The position numbers and the translations under genes are program-made. Under the pieces are notes generated by a model, which saw only the letters and a program-made list of their open reading frames with translations, had not been told where the DNA came from and searched no databases. From Lepidurus packardi (taxonomy: Eukaryota > Arthropoda > Branchiopoda > Notostraca > Triopsidae), in the NCBI GenBank assembly GCA_023053545.1, contig JAKZAN010000001.1:124001-188000 (forward strand): a stretch of DNA of 64,000 bases. Direction: 5' to 3'. Position 1 is the stretch's first letter, and each line of letters begins with the position of its first letter. This document shows, in pieces, positions 9,983 through 21,484 of the stretch.

Positions 9983-12900
9983 TTACACAGGGAACGAAAA
10001 CTCGTACACCTTTTCTTTTACGTACCTAAGGCGGTATTCTAGTTTTCGTTCTCTGAACACATGCATAGCACGACATGCATTCTGCTTAGATAAGTTATGC
10101 AGCGTTAACGAAGTATTAGATTCATTGTCGTTTGTTTTTCCTGGCCATTTTTTAGCCTTGTCTGCAATAGCATGGAATATACTAATTGTTTCATGGTCCC
10201 AAAAGGTACAAGATAAAGTTTGAAGCATAGAAACACTTAAAACTATTTTCAACAAAGCCAAGTACATATTACTGCTTTTCAAAGCTTCCGCATCACTGGG
10301 GGATAATGGAGTTGAAGGACCAGGACCTATGGAAATGATCTCTGATAAATCAGGTACATGAATGTACAGGTTGACTCTCTTCAGCATCCTCTTACAGCGT
10401 TCAAGGGCTTCTCGGATCGGATGCAGCATCAGAACTTCGCTGTTTTGCCAAAAGTAGCGTAATAATGACAACTCTTCAATACTTTCTCCACTACTTCCGG
10501 CTAGGGCCTCCAACAACTGGTTGCCATAGAACTCTTTGTCATTGTTTGCAGTGTGTCCATGGATTCCGCCGATGGAAAGGGTTCGCAGATTAGGTGCAGT
10601 TAGGTTCAACCAACTAAACAATTCGATTGGAAAATCGCATACATCGATGGTCAATTCCTCCAGGTTTAGTGCCAGATTTCTCCAAGCAAGGAGGAGCTCT
10701 TGGTTCTCATCAGCTGACGGAAGCAATCCATCAAGCCACAGAGAAACGTTCTCGAGATGAAGCCTTTTCAGACAGCATTTTTCCTTTACCGCGCACTTGC
10801 TGATTTCAGTAACCTGTAATACGAGTAAAACGGAATTTCTTCGTATAAACAAGGGTGAATTGTGATTGAATTATTCATGAAATGGGTGATGGCGCGAATA
10901 TCAAAAGTTTTTGGGAAGTGCAGTTGTACAATTTTCTCACTCACGTCAAATCGGAAATACATGATTGAAAGCTTTAGCGTTTCAAGTTTACTGGCGAGCA
11001 TCACTAGGTCTTCAAGCAGTAGGCCTTTAGTAAACTTGAGGTGCAGCGAAGTGAGACTGCACCCAGGCTCCGAAAGTCGTTTTAATATTGGGTTCAACAT
11101 ATCAAAACAACTAGAAAAACCTCGTTAGTTAATAGTTCTGATTACGTGGCTATTGTCTTTATACTTCATGCCCAGGTGTTGCAAGTGAGACAACCACTTC
11201 TCAGCCAAGACTTCCGATAGTAGTGTTGTATCATCATCATCCCCTGCAATAAGAATTCAAAGAGTAAGTTGGAGTGTGTTGCTGCATCATCTTGGAGACG
11301 TCCACATGACATGACATCAACGTCTGCGATCCAAGAATTACAGCGCTCCCTCGTACTTACCATAATGGTAGAACTCGAAACGCTTGAGACGGCAAGTTTC
11401 AGGAACCTCTTGCATGGCCTCGGTCACCGCCGGTATTAAAAATTCTAAGTATTAAAAATAGCCAAAACAGCATTTACAATCCAGATAGTTCATTTAACAT
11501 ACCTTTAAAAGTTGATTTGAAACTCAATTGAACAGGACAGGAAGCAGATTTAAGAAGCTCCTTAAGACTGCGAGCTATTTCTTGTCGGGTTCGGTCGCCA
11601 ATTATCTCGTAGCTTCCATCCCATTCCAATTTATGAAGAACAACACCGGACTTGGACAAAGTCCGGAACACAACTGGTAAATTGTGTTCTATAAAACGCC
11701 CATCCAAAAAAATGGAAATGGGGCAATCCTTTGGTGATGCAAAGAATGCGTTTGTTCTTCCAGTGTTTTTCCTGACGAACTCTTCAGCCAGTTGAAGCAG
11801 AGTTAGGCTACGCTCAACTGAGCTAACTCTGAGATATCCCCCTTTCGTATTTTCGAGGACCAGCTTGTTCGGCAGAGCATCATTAAATTCGGACCAGGTT
11901 CTAGCGGCACCATTTTGGGTGAAATAATTTTCCATAAAGTATCTAAGACAGTCGTAAGGAAACTTAATGTCACGGAAAGCGTGGACTAAACGCCTCAACT
12001 GTCCCATTTCTATCATCGAAACCGCAACTTCATCGAAGCTGGCCTCTAGCCGATACAGGTCAAGTAAGTTCTGTTCCATAAGATTCCGGTCGGGTTCGCT
12101 ACCAAGATAGTAGGCGGCTAGAAATTCTGCCGTGGTTCGGTGAGGAACTTGGTAATGAGGAATCTTCTCTTTGGTGTCTTGGATCAGAACCCCCGCCGCG
12201 ATTAGTTGAGTAACTTTGACGTCGGTAGTTTCAGCCTTTGATTTGTTTCCCGTTATGTCAAACAAGGTGAAGCTCATGCTGTTAGTTTTCAGACCGTCGA
12301 TGCAAAGACGACCAAACTCTTGGAGGTAGCTTTCATGACCTTCGCTGATCCGACTGTCGAGGACACTCAAGTTCCAGAATTCTCCAGTTTGCTTCCTGGC
12401 TGCGCGGTAGAGGTTCCGGTTGATCATGGCAAAGTAAAGACCCGAAACAGTTGAAGGTAGTTTCCCATTCGGGCACTCGCTGACTAAGCAGCACATCATG
12501 ACGCAAAGCAGTGGACATTGAGCTAGTTGCTTGTAAGGACTCTCGACTCGTAGCTTCCGTAGGAATTGCTTGAATTGCTCCAGACTGAGTCGTTGAGCTT
12601 CAGGCTCTAGTTCGTAAATTTCTTCAACATTTTTAAAATCATCGATACTAGGTAGGTCTTCCGACTTTTGGGAAAATCTCGTGTCTGCGTTATATAGTGT
12701 TCTCTTGTTTAAACTTTTCAGATCTTCCATGCAGCTTATAACATCGGCTTTGGTTAAGCGACCTGCCTTGATGAAGAACTTGCCAACTGCCACTGCCACT
12801 TGCCTTTGTCCAAAGCCTTTCACTCTTACAAGCAAGGCATCAGGTTTGACATCATTGGGTACATGTTCGCATCTCGATGTGAGCACCACGTCGCACTTGC

Positions 12901-13632
12901 TCATCGTGTCTTTCTTCATTATCCGAACTACCTCTTTCTTGGTCTTAGCATTCGCCTCGTCGAACCCGTCCAGCAGAATCAGAACTTCTTCTGCTCGTTT
13001 ACTATTTAATACATCCTTAAGTTTTGTGTCCATCTTCTCGTCGTAGATTGATTCCATGTAACTCAAGATGTTTTCCTGGTTGAAATTTAGGAACAAGTAG
13101 ATCTTTGATAATCCATGTTTAAGTAGACTTACATCTTCACCAACGGAGCCCAGTTTTACTACAAGCAGTAGACTAAAATCACTGGTGTACTTGGTATGAT
13201 CGTTTGAGTCGCTTTTAGACCAATCAGAAGCGATCTTAAGCATCAAGGTTGACTTTCCATATCCGGCGTCTCCTTCGATCAGAATGCGGTAACTACCCCC
13301 TTTCGAAAAATGTTTCTGAAATGAACATCGATTGCGCTAGATGAGTTTTAAGAGAATTAAAATTTCCCACTACACTTACGTCGGCATGGTTAAAAAGTTC
13401 TTCCACCCCGAACGTGTCCTTCGCCGATTCTCCTAAGGCTAGCTGCGTGTATAATTCGTCGATGTCCCAAGTGTACTTGGGGTACCATGGCAGTGGAGAC
13501 GCTTTGCACAAGGCAGTCGAATAGTACTCTTTCAAGTGTTTGCACTAGAAAAGCAAACGCATACAGTTTTTTACATTGCTACTATCAATGAATTCGAGCC
13601 TTTACTTTAAACTTATCCAAGTCCCCGGCCAT
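9983..13632 (-). CDS. NACHT-LRR receptor (NLR-type), copy A
   Basis: Spliced model, minus strand: 13606-13632, 13380-13544, 11503-13315, 11361-11444, 11165-11243, 10945-11110, 9983-10813. The lengths sum to 3165 nt, one open frame of 1054 residues, and every intron has GT-AG ends. Domains: a short N-terminal segment with KEYYSTALCKASPLPWYP, which precedes NACHT in many animal NLRs; NACHT NTPase with Walker A GDAGYGKST (residues 79-87), Walker B LILLDGFDE (about 176-184) and a TSR sensor; winged-helix/superhelical region to about 680; leucine-rich repeats to the stop (LEELTI, LRTLSI, IEELSLL, LKRVNLYI). Such proteins are cytosolic sensors that oligomerise when triggered. Unlike B and the orphan exon, its first exon (MAGDLDKFK) lacks the glycine-rich RHIM-like motif. 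Start codon is the weakest part of the model. Confidence 0.85.
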
Positions 13633-13639
13633 TCTTATG

Positions 13640-13990
13640 GTTATAAGTGTCGAGAATATTGGATATAGAAAATGTCCTGCGTTGTGTATTTTAACTAGAT
13701 GAATCACAAGGGAAGAACTGTTATTATAGCAAAGGCAAGGAACAACAATCAATATGTTCAGACGGAACACGAACGACCCGGCAAGGCTACCAAGCCTTCG
13801 CTTCCCCTGGTCTGCCTTCTAAGCAACTTTAGGAACGTCATACAAATCGGGTGGGAATACAAAAAGGAGGGAATAGAAGGAACGCAATTAGGAATCCGCA
13901 ACAATAAGTACCTTAAACCGATGCAAAACATGGATAACACATGTAACTAACTGACGCGTTTCGGGGGGTCTTCTTCTTTGTGTTGTTAAA
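13640..13990. other. Sequence unique to copy A between NLR A and module Z
   Basis: This stretch has no counterpart upstream of NLR B or C, where first-exon sequence with the RHIM-like motif is found instead. It holds only short frames with no recognisable product. It is probably an insertion or replacement that removed the original first exon of NLR A. Confidence 0.45.
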
Positions 13991-13999
13991 GATAACACA

Positions 14000-15060
14000 A
14001 AGAAAAAAGAAGACAGGCGAAGTGGCACTGCATCGTCGTCTGCTGCATTCACGACAGGTGTCGCTGCCTATTCAACTCCGGCTGACTTTGGTCCGAACAC
14101 GAATTGGCACTATTATTTGGAGATGGGCGTGCTTAGGAAAGTGCATGTTAAAGAAAGGGGGCGGAATTTAGACCGTCACCGAACATTTCAATAATACCGA
14201 CTAGTCCTGTAACGCTATATATACCCCAATCACTTACCAAAACTTGACTAAAATAAAGCCTGTAATAAACTGTGCTTTTTTATTAAACATAGTATTTCCG
14301 CTTTGCTTGCACGGGATAATTTCAAGCCAAAACAAATGTCATACCAAGATTGGTACACGTTCTTTTTAAACAACTTAATGTTCCCTTTCAATCATAGACA
14401 TAATTTATATGGATGACACAATCCATTTCCAGGTTATTATTAAGGTTATATGTGCTGAGTCAATATACAGATATTATGATAAAATATCTTGTTTGAAGTA
14501 CGCTTATATTACTATACATAACATAATTTAAGAACTTAATATTATTCACACAAAAGAGCGAAGTATGATTTTCACAAAAAGCAAGATAACATCAAGACCT
14601 GTAATAATTAATCGGACTTTTTTATTTCACACTCCTTGGGTCATTTATTTTCCATGGTCTTGCTGGATTTATTACTATTTATTACTGCTCGATCTTTACT
14701 AAAAAGCGGACGTATTTCACTGGTCTTTGGTTTCGGGTTGTTGGTGGCAGCAACGTCAGTCCCACTTGTTCCTTCGTTGGCTATGAAGAAAACAATCCCG
14801 TAACTATATATAGAGCTACTATTACGCAGGTTAAATTCTCTTACCAGCGAAAGGATACCGAAATTCCGATTCCATCGAAGCATCGGTGGCAAGTTTTAAA
14901 GGTCCAAGCAGAACTACAAGTTCTTTAAGCATCTTGCAATGTAATGCTGAAAGTTGTCCGAGTTTCTTGCACGCATTCAGCTTGTTGTGGGTCTAAGGGT
15001 CTATCGGGTCTCTGATCGGATTAACAGACGTGCACTTTGATCGGGTCTCCAGACAGTGGC
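14000..15060. repeat. Module Z, copy A (hAT-derived, TATA and poly(A)-signal-like block)
   Basis: Also present at 34885-35935 and 55230-56640. The first 300 bp contain TATATATA (about 14213) followed by AATAAA-type signals (about 14250-14275) on the plus strand, an arrangement seen in LTRs or small non-autonomous elements. The remainder carries minus-strand hAT transposase remnants (14640-14990). Near its right end is a copy of the GATCGGGTCTCT motif and, at about 15052, CAGTGGCAAAGGAAGG, which resembles a hAT terminal repeat. Confidence 0.55.
14640..14990 (-). pseudogene. hAT transposase remnant, copy A
   Basis: Minus-strand reading gives, from the right, NACKKLGQLSALHCKMLKEL and LVVLLGPFKLATDA, which fit the hAT block before the catalytic helix, then a jump to an 83-codon frame (14641-14892, ILSLVREF, NSSSIYSYG) resembling the C-terminal dimerisation region. 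A 374-nt segment that continues the hAT frame in copy C (56101-56474) is missing here and in copy B. Confidence 0.5.
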
Positions 15061-16552
15061 AAAGGAAGGAAGGAGCATGTCAGGATTTCTAACGACATAA
15101 GAGTATTGTTTAACAGTCCAATCAGCTATATATCTAGACATAATGCAGATATGGATAAATTTCTTCATGTTATACCTTACTATGTGTGTTTATGCATGCG
15201 GAAACAAGGGCAGGGACGCGAGTTCTTAACAGATGGGGGAAAAAATTAATCAAAAAATCCATTTGACTTTGAAAAGATTCCCACTTTGAAGGCAAAGAAA
15301 GGAAGATATGTAACCAAACACGGAAAGAACACAAATGTAAAGAGAATGGTTCTCTTCGGAATCTCTGAGTCTTTTTTTAAAAATTCAATTAGATGAAAGA
15401 CGTATTGTTGAATACATGAATAGAACTGGCGGAAACTGTCGTGTGGCGTTTTATAGGATTATTCAATCATCTGTATATATTATCATTTTCTAATTTAACT
15501 GGTTTATCGTAAATTTTATCAGAAATATTGCTATTTTTCGGCAATGCGACATAAGGACGACTCGAAACATGGACTCTGTGTTACCCGACACAAGGACGCC
15601 GGGTCCCGACACAAGGACGACGAGTCCCGACAGAAGGACCTAGGCCCCGACAGAAAGCGATTAAGCCAATTACTATGTGGAATTAGAAAGTGATTAAGCC
15701 GCATTAAAGGACATGTCACAAGGCTAGGTTGGGTTACGATAGGTTAGGCGTCTTTCTGTCGGTGTCCCGAATCCTTGTGACGTATTTTTCAATATGGTTC
15801 AAGCACTTTCTAATCCCTCTTGTGCTTAACGAATGAGCAGAGACTGTTTGAACTCGAAATTCTATTGGTCCCTTAAAAGATTATGGACCTGGCGTCCTTC
15901 TGTCAGGACCACAAGTCCTTGTGTCTGCTTCCCAATTCTTTTCTGATTTTCTAATTAAAAGATACCAGCTACCATAACTGTTTTGGCAGTGGGGAAGTTG
16001 TTTGTCTGTATTGTATAGAATTTATTTTTCTTGGAAACTAATGAAATTGGCGTTCTTAAAAGTTTGTTTCCTCTTTAGTCAAAACCAAAATCTAAAAACG
16101 AGACCTCGCCAAACCAAACTAATCATGTTTGCGCAATTGCAAAGCTAGCATAGAAAAGGCTGGCTTCTAATGCCAACAAAAGCCTTACAATTGTATGCCT
16201 CTAAGCCTTTCTTTTTGATTCAAGTCCTTCGTTCAACAAGCCCAAGTTTCCTAGTTTTCCGTAAAAACCTATACGTTTCCTTCAGACTGCAAACGTTGTC
16301 GGTTCCAAAGCATTAGTTAATCTTACAAAGAACGTAAATCCTGAGTGTGAATGTTTAAAGGTTTCAAGAGATTTCGGATACTTTCTGATCCACGAAACAA
16401 TTATAAAGTTAAATGCTAATTGTCCAAAAGTAATGCTAATACCCCAAGTGTTTATGAAGGAGCTGTTTGGAATCTAAAGTTTGAAAAAGTGATTTACCAA
16501 AGCCCCGAGCAGTTTTCCGTTTTGTATGTACTGTAAACTTTCTTTGGTTTAG
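15061..16552. other. Intergenic stretch with a foldback-like block, shared by copies A and B
   Basis: I see no gene. At 15545-15665 there are four to five diverged copies of a CCCGACACAAGGACG unit, and the complementary wording (GTCCTTCTGTC, CCTTGTGTC) recurs at 15750-15935, so the 400-bp interval 15545-15945 could fold back on itself like a MITE. The same interval occurs at 36365-36770. The rest is AT-rich and matches copy B closely. Confidence 0.4.
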
Positions 16553-16745
16553 GTACTGGGCAGTAACAAGCATTGATTACGTCCAAAAACGGACCCGGGA
16601 GCGAGTGCTGCTTATAGTCGCAGGCGTATGGTGTGCCTCATTGTTAATTTCACTCGGTCCAATGTTTGGTTGGAAAGACTCGAAATGGTATGAGCGTGTA
16701 TTGGTCTTCAAGATGTGTCTGGTGAGCCAAGACGTCGCATATCAG
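16553..16745 (+). pseudogene. Biogenic-amine GPCR exon fragment, copy A
   Basis: An exon with AG acceptor and GT donor encodes YWAVTSIDYVQKRTRERVLL, a hydrophobic helix (TM4), FGWKDSKWYERV and CLVSQDVAYQ. This is the segment from the DRY box through TM4 into extracellular loop 2 of serotonin/octopamine-class receptors; the intron after the DR of DRY is usual. A second exon-like block (17058 onward, IKVFMLLVYYY) follows but diverges from the expected TM5. No other receptor exons are near, so this is a transposed or truncated fragment. A second copy is at 37389-37581. Confidence 0.75.
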
Positions 16746-17424
16746 GTACTTTTGCCAGTCCTATTTTCCTTATACTAATCCTGTATTTCAATCATTCCGT
16801 TTCTTATTAGTTTAGTCTAATACGATTCTATAAACTTAAATAATGTTATGATTTTAAGACACTATATTCTATACATTCCATTTAGTCATCTTTTATTTTT
16901 CGTTACGTTACGTTCGTTTCTTTTCTTTAAGTTCGAATTTCAGACTGTCTTACGCATGTTATGATTATAAACACTCGAATAATGTAAGATATAAAATAGC
17001 ACTGGCTCTTTAACTCAGCTTTTATTTCTCTTTACAATTCTTTCCATTTTCTTCTCTTAGATTAAAGTATTCATGTTGCTTGTATACTACTATACATTTG
17101 GCAGAATAGAGTTATACAAAGCGGGCTTAGACCCATGCGACTTTGAGACCCAATATCGAAGGAGGACTGTTCTCGAGTCCTTTGAACTTGAAAGGGTTTT
17201 AAGGGATACGAAACTTGAAAGTAACTCTAGAAGCTGTAGAAGAGGACAGATAGAGCTGACAAAGAGCCAAAGTTGGAGCCGTTAGAGCAAAAACACCGAA
17301 GAACAAAATCCCATTTGTCTTCCTGTTTGGTCGGAATAAAATCGAAGTTGTTTACTGTTCTACCTTCATCTGTCCCTATCCAACCAAAGCTATACCCGAT
17401 CAGCTTCAGTGACGTCATCACAGT

Positions 17425-18134
17425 ATGGAAACGTCTGATCCACAACCTCCAACCGGTTCAACCTGCACTATAAACCAACCTGACAACACCGACCAAGAAA
17501 ATGGCCAAAACATGGATACACAAAATCCAAAGGTGATAACCTGCGGAGGCTGCAACGAACCCTTTGAGAAAGACCACGCGAGAGCCAAAACCTGCCCATC
17601 CTGCAGAAATGAAGCCGCAACCAAAAGAACCAGAACACACTCACCAGGAGGAACCGTCAGGGTTACACGAACTCGCTCATCTTCAGTTGAGAAAGCAAAT
17701 GAGGATAAGTTCGAATACGTAGCAAACACCATCCGAAACATCCAAGAAAACCAAATGTTATTAATCCAAGAAGTGGCCAAGCTCTCGGATACCATCCAGA
17801 CACAAAGCACGTGGATCCAGAATCTGGAAAAGGAGCTCAGTTCACTACAACACCAAAGAGAAAACACAATTTCCGATGAAGCTTCATGGACACAAGTCGT
17901 GAAACGTGCCCGAAAACCCCCAAGAATACCCAAAGTTGACGTCCCTACCCCCGCTAATGTAGGAGTCACCAACAGCAATGTTAACAAAGCTACCCCAAGG
18001 CCCCATCAAGAGTACGAAAATGTACTGGTAATTCAACAGCAAGACGTCTCAAAACGGAACCTTACAGTCGCAAGGAGAGACCTGTTAACTCTTGTCGAAC
18101 AAGATATTGTTATAGACCAAGGCCAAGGCTAGGG
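17425..18134 (+). pseudogene. LINE ORF1, 5' part, interrupted by a gypsy insertion
   Basis: The ATG at 17425 opens a 235-codon frame with a Cys-rich motif (CGGCNEPFEKDHARAKTC) and a predicted coiled-coil helix (residues 95-150). It ends at a stop created at the border of the gypsy LTR (18139). The ORF1 sense resumes at about 22556, after the gypsy block, with the RNA-binding part and CCHC knuckles. I/Jockey-type LINE ORF1 proteins bind element RNA. Confidence 0.75.
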
Positions 18135-18138
18135 GGCC

Positions 18139-18311
18139 TGTAGGGAACGATAGGGGAACCACCACCTTGCTGTTTGTTGTGTTGTTAATTGGTTGTCTTA
18201 ACGCTGGGCAAACGTCTACTCGGGGAAGGGTATAAAACACCGATGTTCCCAGTTAATGGGCAGTAGAGCACAGACTTGAATACAAGCCAGAAAACTAAGC
18301 CATCCGTGACA
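18139..18311 (+). repeat. 5' LTR of gypsy element, copy A
   Basis: 173 bp starting TGTAGGGAACG and ending CCGTGACA, with GTATAAAACA as a likely TATA box at about 18230. The primer-binding-like site follows directly. The corresponding LTR of copy B (38984-39160) is slightly different in the GGGGAACC/TTGAGCC region. Confidence 0.7.
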
Positions 18312-18409
18312 TTTTGGTGTCAGAAGTGGGATCTGAACTTATAACTTTTCATCCATTACAGTATCCCTGATTGTGAGTCTAGTGAGAATAACGTCTACGC
18401 GTCCTAGCC

Positions 18410-19823
18410 ATGGAGAATTTTTCGGAAACGACAGCATCGTCTACCACTCCCAAAGTTCATGTTGTTTTTGACTCGTCTGTGATTAGCCAGCTGATGCAAA
18501 GCTTTTTCGACTCCCAAAAAGCACTAGTGGAATCGTTCACAAAGAAGATCGGTGAGGGAGCTACGAAGCTAAGCGGACATAGCCTGAGCGGTATACCCAT
18601 ATTTTCTGGGCAGAAGGAAGAGGACGTGCTCGTATGGATCGAGACCTTGGAACGCATGGGGAAGGTGGAAGGCTGGACGGAAGAACTACACCTTTATTGC
18701 GGCATTAAGCAAGATTGCTGGCGCTGTTGTGAATTGGCAAGACACACGCGGATACCTCTTTACTGACTGGAAGGATTGGAAGAAGGAGCTTCGATGTGCC
18801 TTTGGGAAACCTCTGACCCTGGAAGAATGGAGCAGTCAAATTCAATCCAGAGTCCCAGAACCTGATGAGCCCACTACGACGTATCTGTACGGTAAATGGC
18901 GCTTGGTCAAGAAATGCCCCGTACAACTTACACCAGAAGAGCAGATTCATCGGATAGCGCGTGGTCTACGACATTCCGAACTGGCCATAGCAGTACTTGC
19001 CCAGAAACACACCTCTGTCGAACAGTTCATCGAAACAATAACCCAGATGGAACGCATCTCTAGCCCTGTGCCAACAAAGCCCATCGCAGTTGTCCATGAA
19101 CAGCCTCCTCCCCTTTACGCGAACCCGCCAGATCCTTCGGTCAGCGGCATGAAGACCCTGATCAGCTCCCTCGACGAGGTTGTAAAACGTCTTGCCGTTT
19201 TGGAAAAGTCAGTCAAAAACTCCGAAGGTCGCCAGACCGTATGCTACTACTGCCATACAAGTGGACATTTCGGTCGAGATTGCCCAGTAAGGACCCAGAG
19301 AAGAGACAGGAGCCCCCGGGACCTCACGGATACAACTTGCTTTCATTGCCAGAAGAAAGGCCACATCGCCCGTCTCTGTCCAGAACTCCCAAGCCGGCTC
19401 GTAAGGGCAGAGTCGGCTGAAGATTCCAAAGTCCCCATGGCCGCTACAGTACCGTCCGTTTTACCCACCATCGCAGTCACTTTGAAAGGGATCGGGACTA
19501 TTATAGCACTCGTCGACTCAGGAGCAGCCCTTACGCTCATACGAAGGGACGTCTTGGCGGGAGACAATTTCGCCATCAAACAGTATTACGGGATACCGTT
19601 AGCTAGTGCTGGTGACAGTCCGGTTCCGGTACTCGGAGAACTCAACTTGGAGATTTCGCCACAGGAGATCGACAGGAATATCTGCCAACGAATGCTAGTG
19701 GTTCAGTCTGCGCCTTTTCCACTTATTCTTGGTGTCGGTTGGATGATTAGTGTCATCACATCACTGATTAGTGTCATCACATCAATGCTAGTGTCATCAC
19801 TATGGGGACTTCTGTCAGGGTAA
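18410..19823 (+). pseudogene. Gypsy gag with CCHC knuckles and protease
   Basis: Two overlapping frames, 18410-18766 and 18729-19823, indicate a frameshift near 18740, which is shared by copy B. The first part is gag (FSGQKEEDVLVWIETLERM); the second continues gag and has two CCHC knuckles, CYYCHTSGHFGRDC and CFHCQKKGHIARLC (19240-19385), and an aspartic protease with ALVDSGAALTLI (about 19505-19545). After about 19735 the text becomes a short tandem repeat (ATTAGTGTCATCACATC), which disrupts the protease-RT spacer. Confidence 0.8.
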
Positions 19824-19959
19824 TGGTTGATTTGGAGAAGTCCTTGACATGTACAACGTTGTATGAATCAGTTACTGACCATACTCCTCCCTCCCCCCTA
19901 AATACACCGTTTTCGAACACTTACTCAACTGCTGAACTCCCCGAACGACGACATAGACA

Positions 19960-20972
19960 TTGACGGTGGCCACGGTAACGATTCCTCCAAAGTCCCTGTG
20001 TTTTGTAGAAACTAGTGTCCCAGTGTCAGTTCAAGGCACACTGCTTACTCAGACAACCCTGAAGTCCACGCCCGGGAAAGAATGGTTTAGTCCGGCAAGC
20101 GTCATAAAAGGATCGGAGGGGCGAGCCATGATTCCTGTCATCGACTTCAATGATGGAGCGTTATTACTTCAAGGGAAGCAGCCGTTAGTGAAAGTAGAAG
20201 CAGTCGACACCGTCACCAACTTTGATACATCTGCCAGACCAATTGTCGCCACTGCCCTTCCAACCCAATCTACCATACCGAGCCTGGAATTTCGGGACCG
20301 GCAGATTGGAGAACATCTAACCGAATCGGAACGCGCCGACCTTGTGGGACTACTGGGGAAATATAGGCACTCTTTCTCTTGCGGTCAGTTATCGTCTCAC
20401 GGAACTAAGCTCGTCCAACATGCTGTCGACACTGGTGAGCATCGCCCTATTCATGTTCCTCCGAGGAAAATATCCCCACAAGAACGCATTATCGTCTCAG
20501 AGCAAGTAGCGAAAATGACGGAACAGGGCATTGTAACCGCTTCCCAGAGTCCGTGGTCATCTCCTGTCGTGCTGGTTCGCAAGAAGACCGGTGAATACCG
20601 ATTCTGCGTAGATTATCTTACGATTATCTACGCAGATTAGATTATCTACGCAGATCTATCTTCTGCGTAGAATTATATGATGTATTGGTTTTCGGACGCA
20701 CCTTTCAAGAACACCAAGAGCGTTTAAGCCTTGTCCTCTCTGCAATGGAGTCCGCCAACTTAATCTTGAATGTTGATAAATGTAGCTTTGCACAGGACGA
20801 AGTAACTTTTCTTGGTCATCGCGTTAGTCGTTTTGGAACCGGACCTGATCCATCAAAAGTCGAAGCCATCTCCGATTACCCTGTACCTGCGAATACCAAG
20901 GAGTTGAAACGCTTTTTGGGGATGGTTGGGTACTTGGTTGGGTACGTTTTGCCCGAAACTTCGCCACCATAG
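19960..20972 (+). pseudogene. Gypsy reverse transcriptase with the core deleted
   Basis: The frame 19960-20640 leads into the RT fingers (SPWSSPVVLVRKKTGEYRFC) and then dissolves into repeats of ATCTACGCAGATT (20615-20665). It resumes at about 20688 with VFGRTFQEHQERL, beyond the YLDD catalytic box, and continues through LGHRVSRFGTGPDPSKVEAI to 20972. About 100-150 residues of palm domain, including the catalytic aspartates, are lost. The enzyme cannot be active. Confidence 0.85.
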
Positions 20973-20980
20973 CCAAACCT

Positions 20981-21484
20981 TTGTACAGCCTGCTCAAGGA
21001 ATTCTCTCGCTGGGCTTGGGAAGCTCTCCAAGAAGAGGCGTTCACGAGATTAATCCATACCGATGCAAGTTACGAGGGACTGGGAGCTGTGCTAATCCAA
21101 AGACGTGGCAGCGAGGAAGTCACCGTGGCATATATCAGTCGGCGCCTCTCCCCTTCGGAAGCGAAATATCACAGCAACGAGTTGGAGTGCCTCTGCGTCG
21201 TTTGGGCTGTCCAGAAACTCCGTTCCTACGTTTTTGGACGACCGTTTATCGTAGTTACCGACAGCACGGCTGTCACCTACATTTTCAACAAGCAAGACGG
21301 CAACGCCAAGTTCTGTCGGTGGGCTCTGGCTCTTCAAGAATTCGACATTACTTATGAGCACCGGAGGGGGAAGTTAAACGTTGTTGCCGACGCCCTTTCA
21401 CGGGCACCGAACGGTCAACCCACGTCCCTGAGTTCATGCCAGTATGCCCTGCCGTTGCCAAAATACCGGCTGAAGAATTGGTAA
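20981..21484 (+). pseudogene. Gypsy RNase H
   Basis: Contains IHTDASYEGLGAVLIQ, SNELECLCVVWAVQKLRSY and IVVTDSTAVTYIF, the three RNase H acidic blocks, and the ADALSRAP end motif of gypsy Pol. A few dozen residues at the RT-RNase H border appear to be missing. It is in a different frame from the RT remnant and from the integrase that follows. Confidence 0.85.

Noticed and set aside
12333..12518. Short frame with an RHDVLLSQR-type text inside the NACHT exon
   Set aside because: It is an alternative frame of the NLR exon; the NLR frame is open over 1.8 kb in all three copies.
9983..13632. Plant-type NB-ARC or bacterial STAND ATPase as an explanation for the NLR genes
   Set aside because: The Walker B context LILLDGFDE, the PWYP block before the P-loop and the animal-type introns fit NACHT, and the neighbours are animal genes.
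17058..17290. TM5 exon of the amine receptor
   Set aside because: After a plausible splice site the residues (FMLLVYYYTFGRIELYKAGL) do not continue the expected receptor sequence and soon become non-coding, so I did not extend the receptor call.
17418..17987. 189-codon minus-strand frame opposite LINE ORF1
   Set aside because: Shadow of the plus-strand ORF1, which has the Cys motif, coiled coil and correct continuation at 22556.
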